DNA of 64,000 nucleotides from Weeksellaceae bacterium (lineage in GTDB: Bacteria; Bacteroidota; Bacteroidia; Flavobacteriales; Weeksellaceae). The translations under genes were made by a program, and so were the position numbers. Below, one piece after another: positions 36,115-45,752 of this stretch. Positions within the stretch are counted from its first letter, which is position 1. The number at the start of each line of letters is the position of its first letter. The notes under the pieces are model-generated. The model was not told where the DNA came from, made no database searches, and saw nothing but the letters and a program-made list of their open reading frames with translations. The DNA lies in the NCBI GenBank assembly GCA_019459455.1, contig JAIBEX010000021.1, positions 407,576 to 471,575 on the forward strand. The letters are read 5' to 3'.

Positions 36115-36216
36115 AGTTTGTTTGATGCAAAGTAAAAATAAAATTGTTTCACTTCCAGCGTTTGTGCAGAAATTTTAAATAATGTGGGGATTTTTGTGCC
36201 ATAGGAATTGCTTTTG

Positions 36217-36224
36217 TATTTTTG
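36217..36224 (+). promoter_or_regulatory. -7 box of purK
   Basis: TATTTTTG, 59 nt before the start. A TTG at 36194-36196 lies 20 nt upstream, in the place expected for the -33 element. Confidence 0.6.
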
Positions 36225-36283
36225 CCGGGTTACCTGCTTCGCAATTAACAGAGCATGGATACTATTAAAACAAACTAAGAACT

Positions 36284-37390
36284 ATGAAAATCGGAATACT
36301 TGGCGGCGGGCAACTGGGGCGGATGCTCATTCAGGAAGCACTGAAATATGATGACGAATGGTTTACGCTGGATCCTGTAGCCGATGCGCCCTGCAGCAGA
36401 ATTTCGGACTTCACACAAGGCAAATTTGATGATTTCGACACCGTTTTTGACTTTGGAAAAGGGAAAGATGTTGTTTCCATTGAGATTGAGCATGTAAATG
36501 TGGATGCACTGCTGGAACTTCAGGAATGTGGTATTAAAGTTATCCCAAGTCCCGAAATCATCCGGATTATCCAGCAGAAGATCTTACAGAAAGAATTTTA
36601 CAGGAAGAATAATATTCCAAGTCCCGATTTCCAGGTCATCCAAAACAGGTCGGAAGCAGATTTTCCGCTTCCATTTGTTCAGAAGATGAATACAGGCGGA
36701 TACGACGGCAAAGGCGTACAGGTCATCAGGACCGGAGAAGATCTGCAGCACCTCTGGAATGTTCCTTCCGTTCTCGAAAGTCTTGTTGATATTGAAAAGG
36801 AACTTTCCATCATCCTTGCCATCAGTGAAAATGGCGAAACCCGAACTTTTCCCGTCACTGAAATGGTTGCGGATCCCAAACTCAACCTGCTTGATTTCAA
36901 TATCTGTCCCGCGCATATTTCTGAACATGTTGAAAAACAGATTCGGGACATCGCAGCACAATTTATCGCAGCGGCAAATTCCCCGGGGCTTTTTGCAATT
37001 GAACTTTTTCTTGATAAGGAAGGAAAGGTTTGGGTGAATGAGACCGCGCCGAGACTTCATAATTCCGGCCACCAGACACAGGAAGGAAATGCAAATTCTC
37101 AGTTTGAGCAACTCTATCGCGTCATTAAAAACCTTCCGCTGGCCGACACGGATAGTTCAGGATATTCAGGCATGCTTAATCTGGTCGGGGAGGAGCACTT
37201 TTCCGGAAAGGTGAAATATGACGGGCTGGAAAAGGTGCTGAGGCTGCCCAAGACCTATGTGCATCTTTACGGTAAGACCGAAACGAAGCCGGGGCGAAAA
37301 ATGGGACACATCAATGTGCTCGCCGACTCCCGAAAAGAACTCATGGAAAAACTCCTCCACATTAAATCTCTTGTAAGGGTCATTTCTTAG
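36284..37390 (+). CDS. purK: 5-(carboxyamino)imidazole ribonucleotide synthase
   Basis: ATP-grasp enzyme of 368 residues that carboxylates AIR to N5-CAIR with ATP and bicarbonate in purine biosynthesis. GILGGGQLGRMLIQEA opens the N-terminal domain, QKMNTGGYDGKGVQV near 131-145 is the ATP loop and NETAPRLHNSGH near 251-262 the metal/product site. Its last 11 bp overlap the end of the convergent EamA gene. The partner mutase purE is 986 bp downstream on the same strand, so purK and purE are not an adjacent operon. Confidence 0.95.
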   Translation: MKIGILGGGQLGRMLIQEALKYDDEWFTLDPVADAPCSRISDFTQGKFDDFDTVFDFGKGKDVVSIEIEHVNVDALLELQECGIKVIPSPEIIRIIQQKILQKEFYRKNNIPSPDFQVIQNRSEADFPLPFVQKMNTGGYDGKGVQVIRTGEDLQHLWNVPSVLESLVDIEKELSIILAISENGETRTFPVTEMVADPKLNLLDFNICPAHISEHVEKQIRDIAAQFIAAANSPGLFAIELFLDKEGKVWVNETAPRLHNSGHQTQEGNANSQFEQLYRVIKNLPLADTDSSGYSGMLNLVGEEHFSGKVKYDGLEKVLRLPKTYVHLYGKTETKPGRKMGHINVLADSRKELMEKLLHIKSLVRVIS

Positions 37391-38285
37391 CAAACATACC
37401 GTGTTTATAATTCATCATGAAAACACCGCTGATGATCAGTACCGCTGCCACAATGAACTTAAGGGTGATTTCCTCATTCAGCACCAGCCATCCCAGAAAA
37501 ATGGCAATCACCGTATTTACATAAGACAGCATTGAAACCTGCGTGGGCAGAAGTCTTTTAAGCGCATAATTAAATGCGAAGTAAGCCGCAACGGACCCAA
37601 AGAGTGCGAGATAGAGGGTAGCCAGGATGCTGCGGCCGGACCATGTCGAAAAGTCGAAGTTTTCAGAGAAAATAAAGGCGAAAACCAGCTGCACAATGCC
37701 CGCAAATGCAAACTGATAGAAAAGGTTGAGGAATAAGTTTTCATTCCTGTACTGTATTTTCTTTGTGTAAATCGTACCTCCGGCCCAACCGCAAATCGCC
37801 AGAAAAAGAAGGAAAATCCCGGAGAGGTAATTCGGATTTGCCAGATCGGAAATGCCGTTCCAGAAAATGAACACTACACCGCTGAATCCCAGAAGGATGC
37901 CGGCCAGGGAACGGTATGAAAATTTCTCTAGACCGAACATCAGACTGCCTATGAGTACCATAATGGGCGACATGGAGCTTACAAGGGAAGCAAGACTGCT
38001 TGAAACGTGGGCCTCTGCCACCGTCGTCAGGCCGTTTGCCATAATCAGCATTAGTGATGAAAGGGTAATCTGTACGATGAAATTTTTACGTCCGATCCAT
38101 GTCAATTCCTTTCTGAAGAGGAGGAAAACCATAAGAATCAGGGCTGCCAAAAACTGGCGGATTCCGGCGACAAACCAGGGAGGGATGGTTTCCACGCCAA
38201 TCTTGATTCCCAGAAAAGTGGTTCCCCAAACAATTGCCACTGTAAACACGGCAATGATGAGCCGGATATCCTTGCTAAATTTCAC
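37380..38285 (-). CDS. EamA/DMT family transporter
   Basis: Ten-helix drug/metabolite transporter of 301 residues with two EamA repeats. Typical segments are AIVWGTTFLGIKIG near 18-31, SSLASLVSSMSPIMVLI near 95-111 and GSVAAYFAFNYALKRL near 230. The substrate is unknown (purine, amino acid or metabolite export are all seen in the family). The start is GTG at 38285, placed 4 nt after a TAnnTTTG box. Lying antisense between purK and purE, it interrupts a pair that is often adjacent. Confidence 0.9.
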   Translation of the reverse strand: MKFSKDIRLIIAVFTVAIVWGTTFLGIKIGVETIPPWFVAGIRQFLAALILMVFLLFRKELTWIGRKNFIVQITLSSLMLIMANGLTTVAEAHVSSSLASLVSSMSPIMVLIGSLMFGLEKFSYRSLAGILLGFSGVVFIFWNGISDLANPNYLSGIFLLFLAICGWAGGTIYTKKIQYRNENLFLNLFYQFAFAGIVQLVFAFIFSENFDFSTWSGRSILATLYLALFGSVAAYFAFNYALKRLLPTQVSMLSYVNTVIAIFLGWLVLNEEITLKFIVAAVLIISGVFMMNYKHGMFAKK

Positions 38286-38289
38286 GCTA

Positions 38290-38297
38290 CAAAAATA
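38290..38297 (-). promoter_or_regulatory. -7 box of EamA gene, 4 nt before GTG
   Basis: TATTTTTG on the minus strand, then TAGC and the GTG start; leaderless-like. Confidence 0.5.
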
Positions 38298-38375
38298 AGG
38301 TTTTCCAAAGCGGAAAGGACCAGTTAGTCTAAATTTTCCTAACTTTAATGCTTCAAATTAAACCTTAAAAAAAGA

Positions 38376-38876
38376 ATGGTAGGAATTATAATGGGAAGCC
38401 AGAGCGATCTGGAAATCATGCAGCAGGCAGCGGATTTTTTAAATTCAATGGAAATCCCATATGAACTTACGGTAGTTTCGGCTCACCGTACCCCGGAACG
38501 CATGTTTGACTACGCCAAAACAGCAAAGAAGCGCGGACTGAAGGTAATCATAGCCGGAGCCGGTGGCGCCGCCCACCTGCCGGGCATGGTTGCCAGCTGT
38601 ACTACACTTCCCGTAATCGGCGTTCCCATTTTGTCGTCCAATTCCATTGACGGGTGGGACTCCATCCTCTCCATCCTGCAGATGCCTTCCGGAATTCCTG
38701 TTGCAACCGTCGCGCTGAACGGAGCGATGAATGCCGGCATCTTAGCCGCAAAAATCATAGGAAGTTCTGACACTGCAGTCTCAGAAAAACTGGAAATTTA
38801 TCAGAATACATTAAAAGACAAGGTTTTGGGTACGGTTGCGGAGATAAAAAAAACGCATCCGAATCAGTTTGATTAG
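38376..38876 (+). CDS. purE: N5-carboxyaminoimidazole ribonucleotide mutase
   Basis: Class I PurE of 166 residues that converts N5-CAIR to [13 protein letters not shown] near residue 7, [14 protein letters not shown] near 34-47 with the catalytic histidine, and [14 protein letters not shown] near 62-75 are diagnostic. It acts right after PurK in the purine pathway. No promoter box with full consensus was found; TAACTTTA upstream differs by one base. Confidence 0.96.
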   Translation: MVGIIMGSQSDLEIMQQAADFLNSMEIPYELTVVSAHRTPERMFDYAKTAKKRGLKVIIAGAGGAAHLPGMVASCTTLPVIGVPILSSNSIDGWDSILSILQMPSGIPVATVALNGAMNAGILAAKIIGSSDTAVSEKLEIYQNTLKDKVLGTVAEIKKTHPNQFD

Positions 38877-38888
38877 TTAAGCTTTCAT

Positions 38889-40025
38889 TTAGTTCCGGAA
38901 CAGCCACAGGTAGGCGCTTCCAAACTCCATGGACCAGTAACTTTCGGAATGGGTACCGTCCGCATCAAATTTGGTGAGGATGTTTTTTTGACGAACTCCC
39001 TGTTTCCGCAGCAAGGGTACTACTTTCTCTATATCCGATACCATTTCCTGAGACTCCTTTTTACCGGCCAAAAAATATAATTTGATTTTCCGGACTTCTT
39101 TGTTAGAATTATTATGGATGAAGGCATTCACTTCCGCATTGGCAAACCAGAAGCTGGGACTGAAGATCAAAAGTTTACCAAATTTTTCGGGATATCTCAT
39201 TCCGGTGTAAAAAGAAATCAGTCCACCCATTGAAGAGCCGGCCAGCACCGTATTCCGTGCCTGTTTTTTAGTGCGGTACGTCCTGTCGATATAAGGTTTA
39301 AGGGTATTTGCGAGAAAATCTGAATAAAGTGCACCTTTCCCGCCACCGTATTTTGCGTTTTTCCAGGGACTGTATTCGTTCAGCCTTTCGCTTCCGCCAT
39401 TGTCTATCCCCACGACGATTGCACTTTCTTTTCCATCGACAAAAAGCTGATCGAGGGTTTCATCCACCTTCCATTCTCCGGAGAATGACGTTGCTTCATT
39501 AAACAGGTTTTGTCCGTCCTGCATATAAATGACGGGATATTTCTTCTTTGATGAGTCATAATCAGGCGGCAGATAAATCCAGATTTTACGGGTCGTATTA
39601 AGTTGCGGAAGAGGGAAGTGTTCACTTAAGACGTGTACATTTTTGGAAAGGGTGTTTTTCTTTGGCGTTGCCTGCTCCCAGGACAGGATCTGGTTTTCTA
39701 CGGTTTGGGGTTTTCCGGTAAACGTGCAGGTTCTGTTGTCAGCTTTCTTTCCCGATGCATCTCCCTCCGCACTTTCCCAACTTCCCAGGGTGAACTTGTA
39801 TTCGGTTTTCCCGGTATGTTCCAGAATTGACAGCGAATATTGACCGTGTCCATCTTTCCTAAGTTCAAAATTTTCATCTTTAGGATTCCAGCTGTTTAGT
39901 GAGGAGGCCATGAAGATTCTGGCATTTTCAGGAGTAGTTGCTGGTAAAGCGGTAATTTTAACAAAAACCTGGCTGTGCGCAATCAGGCTCCATAAAATGA
40001 AAGGGAATAACCAGAAATTTTTCAT
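38889..40025 (-). CDS. Secreted esterase with N-terminal carbohydrate-binding-like domain
   Basis: Protein of 378 residues with a signal peptide (about 1-18). Residues about 20-115 form a CBM48/AMPK-like beta-sandwich (MASSLNSWNPKDENF, then YSLSILEHTGKTEYKFTLGSWE). The rest is an esterase-D-type alpha/beta-hydrolase with YPVIYMQDGQNLF near 165, nucleophile elbow GSSMGG near 258-263 and the histidine in DGTHSESYW near 356. It may hydrolyse acetylated or feruloylated glycans or siderophore esters. The downstream gene on the same strand, at 40035, encodes another hydrolase. Confidence 0.88.
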   Translation of the reverse strand: MKNFWLFPFILWSLIAHSQVFVKITALPATTPENARIFMASSLNSWNPKDENFELRKDGHGQYSLSILEHTGKTEYKFTLGSWESAEGDASGKKADNRTCTFTGKPQTVENQILSWEQATPKKNTLSKNVHVLSEHFPLPQLNTTRKIWIYLPPDYDSSKKKYPVIYMQDGQNLFNEATSFSGEWKVDETLDQLFVDGKESAIVVGIDNGGSERLNEYSPWKNAKYGGGKGALYSDFLANTLKPYIDRTYRTKKQARNTVLAGSSMGGLISFYTGMRYPEKFGKLLIFSPSFWFANAEVNAFIHNNSNKEVRKIKLYFLAGKKESQEMVSDIEKVVPLLRKQGVRQKNILTKFDADGTHSESYWSMEFGSAYLWLFRN

Positions 40026-40034
40026 GGGGAGGTA

Positions 40035-40676
40035 CTATTTTTTGCCAAAGAAGTCCATAAGATCCATATAATTTTTCTGGTTCACTCCATGCCCGCTCAT
40101 ATATTCCCGGAAACTGAAGTAACAGCTCAGGTCATACAGCAGGTCGGCAGCTTTGCGCCCCCATTCTAGCGGGATTACGGCGTCATCGGTCCCGTGGGAA
40201 ATGAAAAAACGCAGGTGTTCCAGTTTCTTTTTGTCTTTCACGATTTCGCCCAGCAGTTTTTCCTCAGGATAGCAGCTTAAACAGGCCACTTTGCTGAAAA
40301 GTTCCGGTAGGCGGAGCGCCAGTGCATAGCAGAGGATTCCACCCTGGGAAAATCCGCAGAGATGGGTCTCATTTTCAGTCAGCCCGTACTGGTTGGATAT
40401 CTTCAGGATATGGTCCAGGATGGCGTTCAAAGCAGTGTTTGCCTGTTGGGTGTTTATGAATTTCTCCTGATCCATGAAATCGATGTCATACCAGGAAAAT
40501 CCTTCGTATTCTGTGGTGTATGGTGCCTGGAAACTGACCACAATCCAGTCCTCGGGAAGCGTGGGGGTAAATGAGAAGAGATCCTGCTCATTGCTTCCAT
40601 AGCCGTGGATGAGAAAGATGATGGGCGTCTTTGAGGTGATGTTTTGAGGTTCCCGAATGAGGTATTTCAGTTCCAT
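40035..40676 (-). CDS. Phospholipase/carboxylesterase family alpha/beta hydrolase
   Basis: Cytoplasmic hydrolase of 213 residues of the carboxylesterase/thioesterase-like group. The nucleophile motif GFSQGG is near 108-113, the acid in GTDDAVIP near 164 and the histidine in SGHGVN near 196. There is no signal peptide. It lies 9 nt upstream of the secreted esterase gene on the same strand, so the two are probably one transcript. Substrates are likely small esters or acyl thioesters. Confidence 0.9.
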   Translation of the reverse strand: MELKYLIREPQNITSKTPIIFLIHGYGSNEQDLFSFTPTLPEDWIVVSFQAPYTTEYEGFSWYDIDFMDQEKFINTQQANTALNAILDHILKISNQYGLTENETHLCGFSQGGILCYALALRLPELFSKVACLSCYPEEKLLGEIVKDKKKLEHLRFFISHGTDDAVIPLEWGRKAADLLYDLSCYFSFREYMSGHGVNQKNYMDLMDFFGKK

Positions 40677-40852
40677 AGGATTTTTTTTCGAAGGTAGTCA
40701 ATTACCTGGCCAAAAGTAAAATCTGTCAATTAGTCATGCATCGTATTAGCTTCTTGTTAAATTATTTTAAAGCTGCACACAGGAATGGATCCTAATGATT
40801 TATTTAGCGGTAATTTTTCAGCAAATAGTAAAGCTGTTTTATGAAAAAAAAC

Positions 40853-40860
40853 TATATTTG
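40853..40860 (+). promoter_or_regulatory. -7 box of small lipoprotein gene
   Basis: TATATTTG, 22 nt before the ATG at 40883. Confidence 0.55.
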
Positions 40861-40882
40861 AACGTTACTAATATTATTTGAC

Positions 40883-41296
40883 ATGAAAAGAACATTTCTT
40901 CCCGGAAAAAAAATGAATTTTACTCTACCCTTAATAGCTTCAATTGCAATTTTAAGTGTTTTCTCTTCCTGTAAGGAGCGGGAGGAAGATCCAAACGAGA
41001 GCTTGAGCGTAGCATTTACGGTGCAGGCGACTCCTGGAGTGAAAATCAAGTCCGTAGTCACACAGGTCGGCACAGTACAGAGCACAAAATTTAATGTGCC
41101 GGGAACAACCTGGAGCAGCGAACCCCAAATTGTGAATACTTCGCAGGGCGCGGTTCACCTCGCATCAACAGCTGAAGGTACCGGAGCAGACTCCAGATTA
41201 ATTGTGAGAATTTTTGTTAATGGCGAGCAAAAAGCCGTAGATACTGCAAATGGTATCAACCTTATGGCAAAAACAGTGGTTGATTTTAATAAGTAA
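40883..41296 (+). CDS. Small lipoprotein, unknown function
   Basis: Protein of 137 residues, or 127 if the ATG at 40913 is used, which gives a more ordinary signal peptide (MNFTLPLIASIAILSVFSSC). The lipobox is FSSC. The mature part is a small beta-rich domain of about 105 residues (VAFTVQATPGVKIKSVVTQVG, RLIVRIFVNGEQKA) resembling an Ig- or MmpS-like fold. No function is known. A strong terminator follows. Confidence 0.78.
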   Translation: MKRTFLPGKKMNFTLPLIASIAILSVFSSCKEREEDPNESLSVAFTVQATPGVKIKSVVTQVGTVQSTKFNVPGTTWSSEPQIVNTSQGAVHLASTAEGTGADSRLIVRIFVNGEQKAVDTANGINLMAKTVVDFNK

Positions 41297-41317
41297 ACCT
41301 TAGAAATAGAGAAACAA

Positions 41318-41349
41318 AATCCCGGAAAGCATTTTCCGGGATTTTTTTT
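41318..41349 (+). terminator. Intrinsic terminator
   Basis: Perfect 11-bp stem AATCCCGGAAA/TTTCCGGGATT (41318-41328 and 41333-41343) with a 4-nt loop and a T tract. Confidence 0.88.
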
Positions 41350-41388
41350 GATGCTGTTAAGCCGTTACTGAAGTGATTCTTACTGTTA

Positions 41389-42141
41389 TCAGATTTCTCT
41401 TTGCACTGGTGCCACAGGATTCAGCTTAATCAGTTTCATTTTGTCAAGTAGGACCATGATGTAATAGGTAACATCGATCTCGTGCCACCGTACACCGCCA
41501 AAATTTGCTCTGCCACCGTATTTGTGATGGTTATTATGATATCCTTCGCCCATCATGAGCCAGTCAAAACGGAACAGGTTCTTGGAGGTATCTGAAACCT
41601 TGAAGTTCACGTAACCATAAATATGACCAAACCAATTGATAATGACCCCATGAATAGGTGCCATCATGTAGGCCATTGGAAGCAGCAGCCACTGCCACCA
41701 TGCTGTTGCAAAGATATAGAAGAAGGCCGTATAAGCAACAGCCCAGCCAATCCTGGATCCCCATGAACTCGCAAATCTGTCAAATTTTTCCCACTGAGGG
41801 ACATTCTTAGTGAATTTTTCCTCAATCTTCATCTTTTGCTGGTTGATTTGCTGATAGCTCGATTTGGTGCGCCACATCATCGTGAAAAGATTGTGGTCGT
41901 ATTTGGGGGAGTGCGGGTCTTTTTCCGTGTCAGCATATGCATGGTGCATACGGTGCATAACCCCATAACCGTATGCAGAAAGATAGTTGGAGCCCTGCGT
42001 AACCCAAGTGAGAACATAGCAGATCTTCTCGCCGAATTTGGACATTTTAAAAGTCTGGTGCGCCGCGTAACGGTGCAGAAAGAAAGTCTGAAAGAAGAGT
42101 CCTGAATACCACAGAACGATAATAAAGATAACAATGGTCAT
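41389..42141 (-). CDS. Acyl-CoA/fatty acid desaturase
   Basis: Membrane-bound di-iron desaturase of 250 residues. The three histidine boxes are HRYAAH near 24-29, HRMHH near 62-66 and HNNHH near 199-203, and about four membrane helices lie between them. It is of the stearoyl-CoA delta-9 desaturase type, introducing a double bond into saturated acyl chains with O2 and an electron donor. It is short, without a fused cytochrome b5 or ferredoxin. It probably tunes membrane fluidity. Confidence 0.93.
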   Translation of the reverse strand: MTIVIFIIVLWYSGLFFQTFFLHRYAAHQTFKMSKFGEKICYVLTWVTQGSNYLSAYGYGVMHRMHHAYADTEKDPHSPKYDHNLFTMMWRTKSSYQQINQQKMKIEEKFTKNVPQWEKFDRFASSWGSRIGWAVAYTAFFYIFATAWWQWLLLPMAYMMAPIHGVIINWFGHIYGYVNFKVSDTSKNLFRFDWLMMGEGYHNNHHKYGGRANFGGVRWHEIDVTYYIMVLLDKMKLIKLNPVAPVQREI

Positions 42142-42160
42142 GTAAAGAAGTACTTTTATG

Positions 42161-42168
42161 CAAAGTTA
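42161..42168 (-). promoter_or_regulatory. -7 box of desaturase gene
   Basis: TAACTTTG on the minus strand, 19 nt before the start codon. Confidence 0.55.
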
Positions 42169-42230
42169 TCCCAATTCAACAGTACTTGCATGGGGTTTGT
42201 GAATTTTTAACGAAGGTTCGCATATGAATA

Positions 42231-42262
42231 ATGCCGAAGTTGTACTCCGGCATCATTTTGTA
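42231..42262 (-). terminator. Probable terminator after tyrS
   Basis: Arms ATGCCG/CGGCAT (42231-42236 and 42248-42253) extended inward by AGT/ACT after one mismatch. The T-rich tract on the minus strand is weak, so efficiency is uncertain. Confidence 0.45.
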
Positions 42263-42268
42263 TTCAAT

Positions 42269-43564
42269 CTAAACCGCTTTGACGATGAAATAATTTTTCT
42301 TTCCTTTCTGAAGGAGTAAAAACTTCCCGTCAATCAGATCTTTTTCTGAAACGTCAAAGGTATCATTTACTTTCTCCTTGTTTATGGAAATTGAGTTTCC
42401 CTGGAGTTCCCTTTTTGCTTCCCCTTTGGATTTCAGGAAACCGGATTTTTCAGAGATCAGATCGATGATACTGCTTCCCAAAACTTCATCTTTGCTTATC
42501 TCCTTCTGCGGCACCCCATCAAATACTTCCAGAAAAGTGGCTTCATCGAGGTTAACCAAATCTTCTGCAGTGGAACGTCCAAAAAGTATTTCTGATGCTT
42601 TAACGGCTTTAGCATACTCTTTACTGTTATGTACCCACACAGTCACTTCTTCCGCGAGTTTTTTCTGAAGTTTTCTTTCATGTGGCGCCGTTTGGTGGTC
42701 AGTAATTAACTGTTCAATCGCCTCCTTACTGAGGAAAGTGTAAAATTTAATAAAACGTTCTGCGTCTTCATCGGTTGCATTAACCCAAAACTGGTAAAAA
42801 CGGTAAGGGGAAGTCCTTTTAGGATCCAGCCAGAAATTCTCACCACTTTCGGATTTCCCAAACTTAGAGCCGTCTGATTTTGTGATGAGCGGCACCGTGA
42901 GCGCGTAAGCTTCACCCTGCACTTTCCTCCTGATGAGTTCGGTACCGGTCGTGATGTTTCCCCACTGGTCGGAACCTCCCATCTGCAGTTTAACGTTATT
43001 TTCTTTGTAAAGATGAAGGAAATCGTATCCCTGCAGCAACTGATAGGTAAACTCGGTAAAACTCATTCCTTCCGCGCCGTTTTCCCCCGTAATCCGCTTT
43101 TTTACGGATTCCTTCGCCATCATATAATTAACGGTAATGTTTTTGCCCACTTCACGTACAAAGTCCAGGAAACTGAACGCCTTCATCCAATCGTAATTGT
43201 TTACCAGTTCAGCTTTATTGGCCTCATTACCTTCAAAATTAAGAAATTTGGAGAGCTGATTCTTAATGCAGTCCACATAGTGATTCAAGGTAGTCTCATC
43301 AAGCAGATTCCGCTCGCTTGATTTTCCGGAAGGGTCGCCTATCATCCCCGTAGCTCCTCCTACCAAGGCGATGGGCTTATGACCATGCTGCTGAAAATGC
43401 GCCAGAATCTTGATCTGAATCAGACTTCCAATATGCAGTGAATCCGCGGTGGGATCAAACCCGATGTAAGCGGAAGTGACTTCTTTGTTCAGCTGTTCCT
43501 CGGTTCCGGGCATCATATCAGCAAAAAGGCCGCGCCATTTCAGTTCTTCAATAAAAGGATTCAT
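42269..43564 (-). CDS. tyrS: Tyrosyl-tRNA synthetase
   Basis: Class I aminoacyl-tRNA synthetase of 431 residues that charges tRNA-Tyr. The HIGH-type motif is HIGS near 42 within [13 protein letters not shown], the KMSKS-type motif is KFGKS near 232, and a C-terminal S4-like RNA-binding domain starts near 350. The ATG at 43564 ([12 protein letters not shown]) is chosen; the frame continues to 43585, but those 7 residues are atypical and would leave only about 18 nt less leader from the promoter box at 43583-43590. Confidence 0.96.
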   Translation of the reverse strand: MNPFIEELKWRGLFADMMPGTEEQLNKEVTSAYIGFDPTADSLHIGSLIQIKILAHFQQHGHKPIALVGGATGMIGDPSGKSSERNLLDETTLNHYVDCIKNQLSKFLNFEGNEANKAELVNNYDWMKAFSFLDFVREVGKNITVNYMMAKESVKKRITGENGAEGMSFTEFTYQLLQGYDFLHLYKENNVKLQMGGSDQWGNITTGTELIRRKVQGEAYALTVPLITKSDGSKFGKSESGENFWLDPKRTSPYRFYQFWVNATDEDAERFIKFYTFLSKEAIEQLITDHQTAPHERKLQKKLAEEVTVWVHNSKEYAKAVKASEILFGRSTAEDLVNLDEATFLEVFDGVPQKEISKDEVLGSSIIDLISEKSGFLKSKGEAKRELQGNSISINKEKVNDTFDVSEKDLIDGKFLLLQKGKKNYFIVKAV

Positions 43565-43582
43565 TTTCTTAAAAATTTCGTG

Positions 43583-43590
43583 CAAAGATA
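43583..43590 (-). promoter_or_regulatory. -7 box of tyrS
   Basis: TATCTTTG on the minus strand, 18 nt before the ATG at 43564. It overlaps the longer reading frame, which supports the shorter protein. Confidence 0.6.
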
Positions 43591-43632
43591 CAGGTTTTCA
43601 CGGTCACACCGAAAGGGATAAAACGCGCTTTG

Positions 43633-44460
43633 TTATTCAGTGGCTCTACTTACAGCGTGATTTTCCTTTTGTATTCTTTTATAAGTCCTTGAGCTCAGGC
43701 CGATGCTGAATTCAAAAAGAATGAGGAGTGGAATGGCCGCCATCATCATACTGATGACATCGGCAGGGGTAATAACCGCCGCTATTACCATAATCAGCAC
43801 AATTGCGTGCCTTCTGTAGGTTTTCAGGAATTTGGGAGTTAGGATCCCGATGGTGGTCAGGAAGTACACAATAATCGGGAAAAGAAATACGATACCCATT
43901 CCCAGTACAATCTGAAAGAAGAGAGCCGTATAGTCCGAAAGGTCGTATAATGGTTCAATGATATCGGAAATTTTGAAGAGCACTGCAAAGTTGATGGCAA
44001 AAGGAAGGATAAGGTAGTAGCCGCAAAGTATCCCAATCAGGAAAAGGATCCAGACCGAATTGATCATCACCAGGGAATTGTTTTTTTCCTGCGGACGCAA
44101 TGCCGGTGAAATGAACCGCCAGAGTTCCCATACAATGTAGGGAAAAGCCAATACCACACCCCCCAAAAAAGAAACCGACATCATGACATTGAACTGCTGG
44201 TAAAGCTTCTGGACACGAACCGGGAAATCTTTAGGAAGATCAATGGCGTCCGATCCGGTGAGGCGTTGCGATAAACTGTTAAGTACCTTGAAAGTTGGAA
44301 AATCATTCCGGACAGGCCCGAAGAAAACCTGATCCATGATCCATTCAATGTTGAAGCCCACCACGAACCCTCCGATGATGATCGCAATGAGACATCTGAT
44401 GAGGTGTCCCCGCAATTCTCCGATGTGTCCCATAAAGGACATGTCCTTACCTTCTTTCAT
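43633..44460 (-). CDS. tatC: Sec-independent protein translocase TatC
   Basis: Six-helix inner-membrane protein of 275 residues, the signal-peptide receptor of the twin-arginine translocation system. MSFMGHIGELRGHLIRC at the N-terminus is the conserved entry motif, and helix order and length match TatC. TatA/E is not in the window. It is followed by tyrS, which has its own promoter, and preceded by kdsD on the same strand. Confidence 0.95.
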   Translation of the reverse strand: MKEGKDMSFMGHIGELRGHLIRCLIAIIIGGFVVGFNIEWIMDQVFFGPVRNDFPTFKVLNSLSQRLTGSDAIDLPKDFPVRVQKLYQQFNVMMSVSFLGGVVLAFPYIVWELWRFISPALRPQEKNNSLVMINSVWILFLIGILCGYYLILPFAINFAVLFKISDIIEPLYDLSDYTALFFQIVLGMGIVFLFPIIVYFLTTIGILTPKFLKTYRRHAIVLIMVIAAVITPADVISMMMAAIPLLILFEFSIGLSSRTYKRIQKENHAVSRATE

Positions 44461-44558
44461 TTTAAGTTTCCGGATTGAAGTTAATCAAAATTTGAAGTTG
44501 CGAAATTACTCATTTATGGGCGAAAATGGATAAGGCAGAGGCAAATATTGCATCAATG

Positions 44559-45518
44559 CTAGTTGATGCCTTCGTCCAGAAGTCTGTGGATATCGATAAT
44601 CCCGAAATAGCTCCCCTGGTCCGTAACGATCAGCTGCCCGATATTCCTCTCTTTTAAAATGGCCATGGCCTCCTTAGCCAATGCATCTTTCTCGATGCTT
44701 TTTGGATGGTGACTCATGATTTCCCGTGCCGATACTTTGGCGAGATCCTGTTCGCTGAGGAGCATTCGACGCAAGTCCCCGTCTGTAATGACGCCTGTAA
44801 TTTTTTCCTCATCGGTTACCACCGTGATCCCGTGAGAGGAACCGCTTACCGAAATAATGATCTCGCGGATATTGGCATCCTGCGTAACCTGCGGCTTTTG
44901 TGAGGAGAGAAACTGTTCTACTTTCGCGGTAAGGTTTTTGCCGAGACTTCCGCCCGGATGGAATTTTGCAAAATCCTTTTCCCGAAACCCGTTAAGTTCC
45001 ATTAAACAGACTGCCAGTGCGTCGCCTAAAGCCATTTGTACAGTGGTTGAACTTGTGGGAGCCAGTTTGATAGGGCAGGCCTCCTTTTCCACAGCGGAAT
45101 TGAGGATGACATCAGAAAACTCCGCAAGTTTTGAATTTTTATTACCTGTCATCCCTATCAGTGCTGAAGAATATTCTTTCAGAAAAGGCAGCAGATTAAC
45201 GATTTCCGGAGAGTTTCCGGAATTAGAGATGCAGAGGACCACATCGGTCTTTTGGATCACCCCCAGATCTCCGTGAATGGCCTCTGATGCGTGAAGAAAC
45301 TGCGCCGGAGTGCCTGTCGAGTTTAGGGTGGCTACAATTTTGTTCCCGACATGGGCCGATTTTCCTATCCCGACAATGATTAGTTTTCCTTTGCCTGAGT
45401 TGATGATCTCAACTGCTTTCAGAAAATTGGCGTCCAAACGGTTTCTCAGACTTTCAAGTTCAGCTATTTCAATGGCTACCGCTTCTTTTGCGATTTGCAG
45501 AATGTGATTTTGATTCAT
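44559..45518 (-). CDS. kdsD: Arabinose 5-phosphate isomerase (KpsF/GutQ family)
   Basis: Enzyme of 319 residues that makes arabinose 5-phosphate from ribulose 5-phosphate, the precursor of Kdo in lipopolysaccharide. The SIS domain (about 35-190) carries GIGKSAHVGNKIVATLNSTG near 50 and HGDLG near 83; two CBS domains fill about 205-319. It lies upstream of tatC on the same strand with a ~100-nt gap and is divergent from recQ. Confidence 0.94.
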   Translation of the reverse strand: MNQNHILQIAKEAVAIEIAELESLRNRLDANFLKAVEIINSGKGKLIIVGIGKSAHVGNKIVATLNSTGTPAQFLHASEAIHGDLGVIQKTDVVLCISNSGNSPEIVNLLPFLKEYSSALIGMTGNKNSKLAEFSDVILNSAVEKEACPIKLAPTSSTTVQMALGDALAVCLMELNGFREKDFAKFHPGGSLGKNLTAKVEQFLSSQKPQVTQDANIREIIISVSGSSHGITVVTDEEKITGVITDGDLRRMLLSEQDLAKVSAREIMSHHPKSIEKDALAKEAMAILKERNIGQLIVTDQGSYFGIIDIHRLLDEGIN

Positions 45519-45627
45519 CTTTTTATATTAAAATGAGCGCCTTTCGTGTTATAAGATATAAATATTTTTTAAATCTTTCCCTGTTAAAATAGTACTTCAA
45601 ATATTCGGATAATGATTTTTAATTATT

Positions 45628-45635
45628 TAACTTTG
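45628..45635 (+). promoter_or_regulatory. Candidate -7 box of recQ
   Basis: TAACTTTG, giving a leader of about 110 nt before recQ. Confidence 0.4.
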
Positions 45636-45752
45636 GGTTAACTGCAAATTTAGCAAACAATTTTAGATCAGGATACCGCTCGCTAATAAAGTTAGTGTGA
45701 AAATGGAAAGTTTAGCCGTGCTGCCTCTGGTCTTAGAAATGACAATAAATAA

